A DNA stretch of 64,000 bases from Nitrospiraceae bacterium (GTDB lineage Bacteria > Nitrospirota > Nitrospiria > Nitrospirales > UBA2166): contig PBSN01000008.1 in the NCBI GenBank assembly GCA_002726235.1, positions 19,826 through 83,825 on the forward strand, written 5' to 3'. The position numbers and the translations under genes were made by a program. Below the pieces are notes generated by a model. The model did no database searches and was not told the DNA's origin. It saw only the letters and a list, made by a program, of their open reading frames with translations. Shown here piece after piece: positions 8,870 through 16,865 of this stretch (position 1 is its first letter; every line of letters starts with the position of its first letter).

Positions 8870-10510
8870 ATGAAACCAGTTCGAGGACGTTTGCTTGCGC
8901 TTGGAATTATTGTGGTGCTCTCCGGAGCGTTTTTTCTTCCGTCAACCCCGTACTTCGCGATGATGCCGGCGTGGTGGCAAGAGTACTTTCCGAGCAAGGG
9001 TACTCGATTAGGCTTAGATCTCCAGGGTGGCATGCATTTGGTCTTGGAAGTTCAAACAGATAAAGCGGTGGAAATTAATCTCGATCGAACGGCTGACGGC
9101 ATCAATGGATTATTGGAAGAAAATGACATCTTGGATGCAGAGGTGAAGCGCATTGATCAAACCAACGTGCAGGTAGTGGTATCAGGAGAGCACTTGGAGA
9201 GTGAAATTGAGACTGTGATATCGGAAACCTATGCAACCTTGATTAGGCGTTCCTCAGACGAGGAAGGCGTGTTGATCTTTGGAATTAGCGAGCAAGAAGC
9301 CAAGCGAATTAAAGAAGGGGCTGTTGAACAGGCGTTGGAGACAATTAGAAACAGGGTGGACGAATTTGGTGTAGCTGAACCATTGATCCAGACACAGGGG
9401 CTCAAAGAGATTGTCGTGCAGCTTCCTGGGATCAAGGATCCAAAGCGTGCGCTCAGGTTGATCAAGAGCACAGCCCAACTTGAATTTAAGTTGCTTGATG
9501 AGGATCATGTGTTAGCGCGGGAACTTCCTCAACTGATTGCGGCGGGACAGGAAGACTCAACCTTGCAGGAGTTTGCTGACCGAATTCCAGAGGAAGACGA
9601 AATTCTTTTTGAGCGGCAGGTGAATCTTGATAGCGGGGTTGTCAGTAAGGTTCCCTATCTCATAAAAAAACAAGCCATGCTGACGGGTGATTTGTTAACG
9701 GACGCGCGAGTACAGGTTGGAGAGTTTAATGAGCCATATGTTTCGATTTCATTTGATCGAACCGGTGGCAAGATTTTCGATACGGTCACGGCGGCAAACG
9801 TTCAAAAGCGTATGGCGATTATTCTTGATGATACCGTTTACTCGGCTCCGGTTATTCAGGAACGGATCTCTGGAGGACGTGCTCAAATTACAGGGTCGTT
9901 TACTCACCAAGAAGCGGCTGATTTGGCTATTGCATTGCGAGCGGGTGCGTTGCCAGCGCCAGTGGCCATTATTCAGAACCTGACGGTTGGTCCGTCGCTG
10001 GGACGCGATTCAATTGAAAAGGGTGCGACTTCGATGGCGATTGCCGCATTTCTCGTTGTCGTGTTCATGATCTACTATTATCGAATTTCCGGCCTGATTG
10101 CAGATGTCGCGCTGGTGTTAAATGTTGTGGGACTCATTGGAGCCTTGGGCGGACTTGAAGCAACGCTCACGCTTCCTGGTATTGCCGGGATCATCTTAAC
10201 CATTGGTATGGGGGTTGACTCCAACGTGCTCATTTTGGAACGTATTCGTGAGGAGATTCGACAGGAAAAACCGGTTCGATTAGCGATTGATGCTGGGTAC
10301 AACAAAGCCCTTCTGACCATTGTGGATGCTCATGTCACGACATTGATTACTGGGTTTGCACTATTCGTGTTTGGCACCGGCCCAATCAAGGGATTTGCGG
10401 TCACACTGTGCCTTGGTATCGGCATTAACCTGTTTACGGCGTTGGTTGGGACAAAGGTGGTTTATGATATTGGGAATAACCGCTGGAGGTTTAAGCGTCT
10501 TAGTGTTTGA
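8870..10510 (+). CDS. secD: SecD, protein translocase subunit
   Basis: SecD works with SecF to pull proteins through SecYEG using the proton gradient. The layout is typical: an N-terminal TM helix (about 8-28), a periplasmic P1 region starting with the conserved LGLDLQGGMHL, then a block of five TM helices from about residue 385. That block includes MGVDSNVLILERIREE, the membrane-domain motif shared with SecF. The length of 546 residues is normal for a stand-alone SecD. It is followed after 79 bp by secF, which has its own good ribosome-binding site. Confidence 0.96.
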   Translation: MKPVRGRLLALGIIVVLSGAFFLPSTPYFAMMPAWWQEYFPSKGTRLGLDLQGGMHLVLEVQTDKAVEINLDRTADGINGLLEENDILDAEVKRIDQTNVQVVVSGEHLESEIETVISETYATLIRRSSDEEGVLIFGISEQEAKRIKEGAVEQALETIRNRVDEFGVAEPLIQTQGLKEIVVQLPGIKDPKRALRLIKSTAQLEFKLLDEDHVLARELPQLIAAGQEDSTLQEFADRIPEEDEILFERQVNLDSGVVSKVPYLIKKQAMLTGDLLTDARVQVGEFNEPYVSISFDRTGGKIFDTVTAANVQKRMAIILDDTVYSAPVIQERISGGRAQITGSFTHQEAADLAIALRAGALPAPVAIIQNLTVGPSLGRDSIEKGATSMAIAAFLVVVFMIYYYRISGLIADVALVLNVVGLIGALGGLEATLTLPGIAGIILTIGMGVDSNVLILERIREEIRQEKPVRLAIDAGYNKALLTIVDAHVTTLITGFALFVFGTGPIKGFAVTLCLGIGINLFTALVGTKVVYDIGNNRWRFKRLSV

Positions 10511-10589
10511 TGTATGGCGTATTACCGTTGGCTTAGGACGTTCAAGTTAACCTGAATCCTGTTCGCTGACCCCTTAATTCGGAGGATTT

Positions 10590-11507
10590 GTGGTAGAGAT
10601 TGTTGGGAAAACAAATTTTGATTTCATGGGAAAACGTAAATACACCTTTACGGTTTCCGGGCTGATGGTGTTTATTGGCTGTGTTGCGTTATTCCAGATC
10701 GGATGGGGGACGGCAAACTTAGGCATTGATTTTGCGGGAGGTACAGCCGTTCAGCTCAGGTTTGATAACCCTATGCCCATTGATCAGGCCAGGGACGCCC
10801 TTGGAAAGAGTGGACTTGGAGATGCCGACCTCCAAGAGATCGTTCGTGAAAACAAACTGATGATTCGGGTGAAAGAGTCAACTACAATCGAGGAAGAGGT
10901 TGCAGACCGGATTGTCAAAGTTTTTGAAGATGCTTTTCCAGAAAATCAATTTGTCGTCGATTCTAGTGTTGAAATTGGACCGACCATAGGGAAGAAGCTT
11001 CAAAAAGATGCCCTTGTCGCAATTTTCATCTCATTGGTTGGGATTATTTTGTACATCGCAGCGCGCTTTGAAGTTCGTTTCGGTTTTGCGGCAGCGGTAG
11101 CCACCTTCCACGATGTGTTCGTCGTGTTGGGAATTTTCTACATTTTGGATAAGGAAATTACCCTGCTCGTTGTTACCGCACTGTTAACGTTGGCGGGTTA
11201 TTCATTAACTGATACGGTTGTTGTCTTTGACCGAATCAGGGAAAATCTTCGTATTCGTCGCCGGCAACCTATAGATCAAGTAATCAATGCCGGGATCAAT
11301 CAGGTGTTGAGTCGGACGATAATTACCACACTGACCATCGTATTGGTGTTGATTCCTCTGACTTTCTTTGGCGGGGAAGTGCTTCATGATTTTTCCCTTG
11401 CTCTGTTAATCGGGGTGTTGATCGGGACCTATTCCTCGGTATTCGTGGCAAGTCCAATTTTGGTCGTGTGGAAGGGGAGCCGAGGGAAACTTCTCAGCCG
11501 GATGTGA
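10590..11507 (+). CDS. secF: SecF, protein translocase subunit
   Basis: This is the partner of SecD, with six TM helices. The first TM is at about 19-38, followed by the periplasmic motif GIDFAGGTAVQLRF. The last four or five helices include SLTDTVVVFDRIREN, diagnostic of SecF. The length of 305 residues is normal. The GTG start at 10590 is supported by GGAGG at 10581-10585. It is the last gene of the argS-tgt-yajC-secDF run; the next 0.9 kb has no convincing gene. Confidence 0.96.
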   Translation: MVEIVGKTNFDFMGKRKYTFTVSGLMVFIGCVALFQIGWGTANLGIDFAGGTAVQLRFDNPMPIDQARDALGKSGLGDADLQEIVRENKLMIRVKESTTIEEEVADRIVKVFEDAFPENQFVVDSSVEIGPTIGKKLQKDALVAIFISLVGIILYIAARFEVRFGFAAAVATFHDVFVVLGIFYILDKEITLLVVTALLTLAGYSLTDTVVVFDRIRENLRIRRRQPIDQVINAGINQVLSRTIITTLTIVLVLIPLTFFGGEVLHDFSLALLIGVLIGTYSSVFVASPILVVWKGSRGKLLSRM

Positions 11508-11577
11508 TTCTATTGCGTCATTACGCGGGTTAGGCCAACCATCCAAGATTTTCTTCCCTAGCGACACAACAACAAGT

Positions 11578-11599
11578 ACCCAGTTATTTGCCACTGGGT
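11578..11599 (+). terminator. Hairpin downstream of secF
   Basis: ACCCAGT (11578-11584) pairs perfectly with ACTGGGT (11593-11599) around an 8-nt loop, 71 bp after the secF stop. There is no T-run after it, so it could be an mRNA-stabilising or Rho-assisted 3' end rather than an intrinsic terminator. Confidence 0.35.
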
Positions 11600-12228
11600 G
11601 TCATTTGGGTGTGAGTGTTTTCTGTTCGGTGCTCGAAGATAGTCGCTGGGCAGGTCCTCCCCGGGAAGGTGTCCATCCTCTAACACGCAGAACTCCCTAG
11701 CGCGATCGATATGGCCGATGGGGAGATGTTGCACCTTCGGTGCCATTTGTCGCAGTGCGATTGTTTGGCTGGTGTCAGCATTCAAGAAGAGAAATTTAGC
11801 CTGATGCTACCTGTCGTCTGTCCCAGATCAGACTTGAGCGATCGGGTGGCTGTGCGGAACATTTCAGAAAGCGAATCTAGTTAGGTGTAGGCTGAGCGTA
11901 CTTGGTGGCACAGTGGTGAGGGTTTTGGGTAAGACATCTCTTCGATGCTTGCACAGAATCTAACATTGATTGGCAATACTCGGGAACGTGGTGGAGCAAC
12001 TGCAGCGTTTGAAAGCTTCTCGGAGAGTCGCCAGAACGTGGCTAGCCAAGAGGCGCTAATGGCTTTAGGGGTCGCTTTGCAAGGCGGCAAGCCAGCATGT
12101 ATTGGGAATGTGTGCTTTCGCTCATGCTTTAATGCTCTGCCGCTAGTTTTAATTGTAATGATTATCACAGAACTTAAGTTAAAGCAAAAAGTAGTAACAA
12201 GTGTAGAACTTTTTGTTTAAAGTTTTTA

Positions 12229-12257
12229 TTGACACTACGTGTATGTGGTGATATAAG
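12229..12257 (+). promoter_or_regulatory. Strong sigma70-type promoter of the kelch gene
   Basis: A perfect -35 TTGACA (12229-12234) is followed after exactly 17 bp by TATAAG (12252-12257), 5 of 6 matches to the -10 consensus. The surrounding DNA is AT-rich. Transcription would start near 12264, giving a leader of about 165 nt before the GTG at 12431. Confidence 0.7.
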
Positions 12258-12299
12258 ACACAAAATACTTAAGGATGTGGGTGTCCGTTGTGGGTACTC

Positions 12300-12315
12300 T
12301 GTGATGTAGATCATA
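12300..12315. promoter_or_regulatory. Crp/Fnr-like palindrome in the kelch leader
   Basis: TGTGATGTAGATCATA fits the Crp pattern TGTGA-N6-TCACA with one mismatch and also contains the FNR core TGAT-N4-ATCA. It lies about 36 bp downstream of the predicted transcription start, a position that suits repression of that promoter or a second promoter. A Crp/Fnr regulator is encoded at 57536-58228 on the minus strand, but its target sequence is not known. Confidence 0.35.
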
Positions 12316-12430
12316 GTTTATGGAAGAGCTTAAAGTTATCGTTGACTGCCACATTAGGGAATTAATAGCTTAGCCAGCTTAACCTTAATCTAGGGTAAAT
12401 TAGAGCATATATAAAAAAGAGGGGGTACGC

Positions 12431-15400
12431 GTGATACGTACAATAAGCATTAGATCACTGTTTGTACTGGTAGCCGGTGTGGTTGCCATCTTTGGAAGTG
12501 CAGTGCTCGCCGTGGGCCAGACATTTACGTCTACTGGCACCCTTACCGCACCACGAATCTTTCATACCGCCACATTGTTGCCGGATGGACGAGTGCTCCT
12601 CGCCGGTGGCTCGGATGCGGGGGCGACAGCGGAGCTGTTTGACCCAACGATTGCAGCGTTTTTTCCCGCGGGTAGCATGCTTACGACTCGTACTCTTCAT
12701 TCCGCAACTCTCCTGAATAATGGGCAGGTGCTCATCGCCGGCGGCGTGGGTAGTGGCGCATCAGCGGAGCTGTTTGACCCGGCGACTGGGATTTTCACCC
12801 CGACAGGTAGTCTGATCACGGCCCGGAGTAATCATACGGCGACTCTATTGCCCGATGGACACGTGCTCCTCGCCGGAGGAACGGGCGCGGATGGGTTGCC
12901 TCGCGCGACGGCCGAGCGCTATGATCCGCTAACCGGAACCTTTGCCGCGACGGGTAGTTTGACCTCTGTGCGAACGTTTCACCGCGCCACAATCCTTACG
13001 AATGGGCAGGTGCTCCTAACAGGAGGCGCTGAGGATGCGACGACGACCGAACTTTATGACCCTGCCACCGAGATCTTTACCCCTGCCAGCAACATGACGG
13101 AAGCCCGTAGCAACCATACTGCCACCCTGTTGTCCACTGGACAGGTGCTTATTGCGGGGGGTGCGGGAGAAGGGGGGCGGACGTTATCCTCCGCCGAACT
13201 GTTTGATCCAACAATAAACGCCTCTGGCCGTTTTGGGGTGTTTACGTCGACGGGTAGCTTGCTCACTGAGCGGCGAGATCCGACGGCAACGCTCTTATCA
13301 AATGGTCAGGTACTCGTTGCAGGAGGCTTGGCGGGAGGATCTACCGCGGAGCTCTTTGATCCGGCGACAGGCGTATTTTCCCCGACGGAACCTTTGACCA
13401 CGGAGCGTGCATTTCAGACAGCCACCCGTCTGCCCACTGGACAGGTACTGATTGCGGGGGGCGTTGGTGGCAGCACGACTGCCGAGTTCTTTGAGTTTGA
13501 GCTCTCCGCCTCTGTGCCAGAGGTGCTGGTTTCGTCTGAGCCGGATGTTGCGCTTGAGATGCTCATCAATGGTCGCTTTCTCGAAGCGGACAGTATGAGC
13601 GCAGCTCGCCAGAGCCATACGGCGACTCTTTTGTCGACGGGGCAGATCCTTGTCGCTGGAGGGATTGGTGGCAGCGCGACGGCCGAGCTGTTTGACACTG
13701 AATCCGAATCGTTTTTCCCGACAGGGTCCATGGCTGTGGCACGCCACGAGCATACGGCAGTGTCGTTGTCGGATGGCCGTGTGCTGATTGCCGGAGGATC
13801 AGGCGGCGGCGCAACGGCCGAGTTGTATGGGCTGGACACGGAGTCCTTCACTGCAACCGGGAACTTGACGACCGCCCGAAGCCGTCATACTGCTACCCGG
13901 CTGACTGATGGCCGTGTCCTCCTCACCGGTGGAATTAGCGAGGACGGCCGCACACTTTCCTCGGCCGAGGTGTTCGACCCGATCACGGGATCCTTCACCG
14001 CGACCGGCACCTTGACGACCGCCCGAAGTCGCCATACCGCCACATTGTTGACGGATGGCCGCGTGCTTCTCACCGGCGGCCTGGGCAACATCTTTGCACT
14101 TGCGACGGCTGAGGTGTTTGATCCGACCACGGGATTCTTCACCGCGACCGGCACCTTGACGATCGCTCGGAGTTTCCATACCGCTACACTGTTGCCTGAT
14201 GGCAGTGTCCTCGTCGCAGGCGGGGTCGCGCAGGACGCTTCGGTTGGTAAGACGGCCGAGCTGTTCAATCCAAGTACTGAATCATTCGTTCAGGCCGCTG
14301 ATATGACGCTGGCACGCGAACTTCATACGGCCACGTTGCTTCCGAGTGGGCACGTGATTCTCGCGGGCGGAGTTAGCGGCGGCGCAGAGGCATTCGATCC
14401 GGTGACGGCCTCATTCACTGCCCTTGCTTCGATGATGACACCGCGTCAATTGCACACGGCCACCTTGCTTCCGAGCGGGCAGTTGCTCTTGACAGGGGGT
14501 ATTGGCATTCTCGCTACCGCGGAGCTATTCGTGAAGTCTGCGCCTGATCTTGCCATGACCATTACAAAACTGAGACTGAAGGCAAAGGAAACGGGTAACA
14601 AGCTTAAAGTTAAAGTGACAATCGGAAATCTCGGGACGGAAATAGCCAACAGTCCATTTTCCGTTTCCTTATTCCTGTCCGATAATGAGAGTTTGGATGA
14701 GCAGGATGCCATTCTCCAAACCATCGCGATGGATGATGTCAGAGCTGGTGAAGAAGTGAATATGCAGTTTAAGGTCAAGGGCCTTGGAGCTATTGGCGGC
14801 ATGTTCGCAATTGTCACCCTTGATCCCGTTGCCGGCGAAGAGAATATGCAAAATAATGTCTTGGCTCAGCTTGTCGAGGAGCCCGCCCCCGTTACCTCTC
14901 TCGTGGCCGTCAGTACTGCTGGAGCCGGGAGCGGTGTGGTCAGCAGCACTCCAGAGGGTATCTTGTGTCCCATCGTTGCTTGCAGCAGCAACTTTACAGC
15001 CAACGCAAGCGTTCTTTTCACGGCCACAGCTGATCCGGGTTCTGTGTTCACGGGGTGGCTCGGCGACACGTGTAGTGTTGCCGTTATCGCCGATAATGGA
15101 TTGAGCGGAACCTGTCAGGTCCTTCAGTTGCTTGAGGACAGGTCGGTGATTGCATCCTTCGAGCTTGTGCTTGCCGAGATCGTGCCTGTTGAGACCACGC
15201 CTGTCGAGCCGGTGCCTGCTGTTGCGGGGCTGATTCTCACGGTCACCACGACGGGTGCAGGGACGGTTACGAGTATACCGGGAGGTATTGCGTGTGGGGC
15301 GGATTGTGCAGAAACCTATTCCCCAGGAGCCATCGTTATTTTGCAAGCAACTCCAGATGAAGGGTCAATATTTGTCGGATGGAGTGGCGGTGGGTGCGTA

Positions 15401-15478
15401 GGCACCGGGGACTGTTTCATGGACATGACAGACAACCAAACCGTGCTCGCTCAGTTCATAGGGGCAACATCGCCTTAG
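12431..15478 (+). CDS. Secreted kelch-repeat protein with CARDB and C-terminal bacterial repeat domains
   Basis: This 1015-residue exported protein starts with a signal peptide (about 1-30). I count 14 kelch-type repeats between about residues 31 and 698. Each contains a version of HTATLLPDGRVLLAGG followed by TAELFDP. A longer linker (about 13490-13576) separates repeats 7 and 8, so two seven-bladed propellers are likely. After them come a CARDB-like beta-sandwich (about 702-815) and two related domains (about 820-905 and 930-1010). Each of these carries a GxVxSxPxGIxC motif, paired cysteines and an FxGW core, like InlB-type bacterial repeats. Kelch propellers and CARDB domains usually serve binding or adhesion; no galactose-oxidase catalytic residues can be claimed. 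The GTG start follows GAGGGGG. The coding GC is higher than the AT-rich upstream DNA. Confidence 0.85.
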   Translation: MIRTISIRSLFVLVAGVVAIFGSAVLAVGQTFTSTGTLTAPRIFHTATLLPDGRVLLAGGSDAGATAELFDPTIAAFFPAGSMLTTRTLHSATLLNNGQVLIAGGVGSGASAELFDPATGIFTPTGSLITARSNHTATLLPDGHVLLAGGTGADGLPRATAERYDPLTGTFAATGSLTSVRTFHRATILTNGQVLLTGGAEDATTTELYDPATEIFTPASNMTEARSNHTATLLSTGQVLIAGGAGEGGRTLSSAELFDPTINASGRFGVFTSTGSLLTERRDPTATLLSNGQVLVAGGLAGGSTAELFDPATGVFSPTEPLTTERAFQTATRLPTGQVLIAGGVGGSTTAEFFEFELSASVPEVLVSSEPDVALEMLINGRFLEADSMSAARQSHTATLLSTGQILVAGGIGGSATAELFDTESESFFPTGSMAVARHEHTAVSLSDGRVLIAGGSGGGATAELYGLDTESFTATGNLTTARSRHTATRLTDGRVLLTGGISEDGRTLSSAEVFDPITGSFTATGTLTTARSRHTATLLTDGRVLLTGGLGNIFALATAEVFDPTTGFFTATGTLTIARSFHTATLLPDGSVLVAGGVAQDASVGKTAELFNPSTESFVQAADMTLARELHTATLLPSGHVILAGGVSGGAEAFDPVTASFTALASMMTPRQLHTATLLPSGQLLLTGGIGILATAELFVKSAPDLAMTITKLRLKAKETGNKLKVKVTIGNLGTEIANSPFSVSLFLSDNESLDEQDAILQTIAMDDVRAGEEVNMQFKVKGLGAIGGMFAIVTLDPVAGEENMQNNVLAQLVEEPAPVTSLVAVSTAGAGSGVVSSTPEGILCPIVACSSNFTANASVLFTATADPGSVFTGWLGDTCSVAVIADNGLSGTCQVLQLLEDRSVIASFELVLAEIVPVETTPVEPVPAVAGLILTVTTTGAGTVTSIPGGIACGADCAETYSPGAIVILQATPDEGSIFVGWSGGGCVGTGDCFMDMTDNQTVLAQFIGATSP
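13990..14190 (+). repeat. Near-identical DNA repeats in kelch units 10-12
   Basis: Kelch units 10, 11 and 12 share long stretches at DNA level. For example, ACCGCGACCGGCACCTTGAC occurs at about 13999 and again at about 14142. The other kelch units are far more diverged. This suggests recent unit duplication or gene conversion in this part of the gene. Confidence 0.6.
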
Positions 15479-15829
15479 CAGATGGGACCGAAAGTACGCA
15501 CTGGTATTAGAACCGTCGCTTTGGACTGTACAAAGCTATTCGTGATTGGGTCGGCTGGCTCTGCTGTAGGCGGAGACAGTCGACCCTCACCATCTGGAGT
15601 GGTTTGAATGGTGTTCCAGTAGCCAATCTTACTATCGTTTAACTTCACGGTGCATAGTGCCTTGCGTGGACCCTGTAAAAAATTAAGGTGTTCTGCCGCG
15701 GGGGAACTTGCCAGAAGTAACCTTCCCTTTCCTTTGTATTAGCCAGTCAAACGCGTGATCAGTGTGATTGCGCATCTCATTGCTCTTGCGTTCTTGCTCC
15801 ACCGCGAATTTGCGTGCTACATTGTCGTG
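15479..15829. other. Intergenic stretch with a start-less open frame on the minus strand
   Basis: No complete gene is seen here. On the minus strand a frame is open for 87 codons, from about 15738 to a TAA at 15475-15477, which overlaps the kelch stop codon tail to tail. It has no ATG. Its translation is not low-complexity (it includes LNDSKIGYWNTIQ and VLIPVRTFGPIC), so it may be the remnant of a gene, but I recognise no family. The last 75 bp before 15830 hold no clear promoter. Confidence 0.4.
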
Positions 15830-16486
15830 ATGTCTGAAAATAGTCGTTTGATTGCAACGAAAGAGGAATGGGCTCGTAAGGGACGCGGGTTGCTGGAAGA
15901 TGGGGTTTTGCGTGATACTAGGCAACGATCACGGCGACTTCCTCCAGGACAGCATATGGCAAAAGGATGGCCCGTGATTGACCTTGGTATTCATCCGACC
16001 GTGGCACTCTCAGGGTGGATGCTGACCATCACGGGGTCTGTCGAGCGGCCTGTGATCTGGGACTGGGATATATTTCTCGAACAACCACAGGCGAAGTTCG
16101 TCTTAGACTTTCATTGCGTTACGACCTGGAGTACGTTTGATAACGAATGGGAGGGGGTCACGTTTGCACATCTGGCTGAGACTGTAAAACTGAAACCTGA
16201 AGCCGCCTATGTTTTTTTCACGTCCTACGACAACTACTCAACAAACCTTCCACTTTCGGTATGTCTGGACGATGATGTTCTGCTCGCACGAAGCTGGAAT
16301 GGTCAGCCATTATCTGTTGAGCATGGCGGACCGTTGCGGATGATTGTGCCAAAAGTCTACGCCTGGAAAGGGGCGAAGTGGGTCAAAGAAATACGATTTA
16401 TGGAACGCGATCGGCTTGGATATTGGGAGAACCGTGGCTATTCGAACACGGCTGATCCGTGGATGGATGATCGCTATTCGCTATGA
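15830..16486 (+). CDS. Sulfite-oxidase-like molybdopterin-dependent oxidoreductase
   Basis: The 218-residue protein is a single oxidoreductase molybdopterin-binding domain of the sulfite oxidase family (YuiH-like group). The presumed molybdenum ligand is the Cys in DFHCVTTWS. The GGPLRMIVPK and YAWKGAKWVKEIRF motifs that follow are typical. It lacks a Tat or Sec signal, the heme domain and the dimerisation domain, so it should be cytoplasmic with an unknown substrate. I choose the ATG at 15830; the frame upstream would only add a hydrophobic stretch from non-coding DNA. It stands alone between the kelch gene and tRNA-Cys, with no molybdenum cofactor genes nearby. Confidence 0.85.
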   Translation: MSENSRLIATKEEWARKGRGLLEDGVLRDTRQRSRRLPPGQHMAKGWPVIDLGIHPTVALSGWMLTITGSVERPVIWDWDIFLEQPQAKFVLDFHCVTTWSTFDNEWEGVTFAHLAETVKLKPEAAYVFFTSYDNYSTNLPLSVCLDDDVLLARSWNGQPLSVEHGGPLRMIVPKVYAWKGAKWVKEIRFMERDRLGYWENRGYSNTADPWMDDRYSL

Positions 16487-16501
16487 CAATTCCGTGTTTG
16501 A

Positions 16502-16577
16502 GGCGGCGTACCCAAGTGGTTAAGGGAGCAGTCTGCAAAACTGCGATTCAGCGGTTCGATTCCGCTCGCCGCCTCCA
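16502..16577 (+). tRNA. tRNA-Cys (anticodon GCA)
   Basis: A full cloverleaf can be drawn. The acceptor stem GGCGGCG (16502-16508) pairs with CGCCGCC (16567-16573). The anticodon stem GCAGT/ACTGC encloses the loop CTGCAAA with anticodon GCA at 16535-16537. A T-loop GGTTCGATTCC follows. The discriminator base is T and the CCA end is encoded (16575-16577). It lies 15 bp after the sulfite-oxidase-like gene. Confidence 0.97.
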
Positions 16578-16865
16578 TTAATTTTCTAGTCATATCAATG
16601 GGTTTGGGCTTGTTGAATTGGTAAGATTGGCTCAGGCCTTTCTCGTTACTTCTAGTTTTACCTCGCTCCAGAAAAACCCTTGGCTCTCCCTCATCATGAG
16701 GTGAGGGGAAATCGGGGCGTGCTCCGTAGCATTTTATGGTGAAAGAGATTGTTTCTTGATCACCCCTCAGATTGTGTATAGAATGATGCCGTTCGGGCAT
16801 ATTTTCGGGGTGTTGTGTGTGATTTATAGCGATTTTATTGTTTATTCGAGGGAGGCAATAACAGA

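Larger units (their letters stand above)
11508..12430. other. Gene-free stretch between secF and the kelch gene
   Basis: I find no convincing gene in this 923-bp stretch. Short frames exist on both strands (for example 11945-12220 + and 11881-12168 -), but they overlap each other, lack good ribosome-binding sites and resemble no family I know. The first two thirds have GC like the surrounding genes, which could mean a decayed gene or an unrecognised RNA. The last 270 bp are AT-rich and hold a promoter and a palindromic regulator-like site, listed separately. Confidence 0.6.

Noticed and set aside
11881-12220. Overlapping frames on both strands as a possible transposase remnant
   Set aside because: No transposase motif, no terminal inverted repeats and no target duplication could be seen.
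12431-14530. Regularly spaced repeats that could suggest a CRISPR array
   Set aside because: The period is about 135-180 bp, the repeats are degenerate and in frame, and they encode kelch motifs; there are no short identical repeats with unique spacers and no cas genes.
12440-15350. Several long frames on the minus strand and in other plus frames of the kelch gene
   Set aside because: They are shadows of the repeated coding sequence, rich in Ser, Pro and Arg, with no ribosome-binding sites or known domains.
16474-16800. Minus-strand frame across the tRNA-Cys gene
   Set aside because: It is the antisense translation of the tRNA and flanking DNA; frames of this kind over tRNA genes are commonly mis-annotated as proteins.
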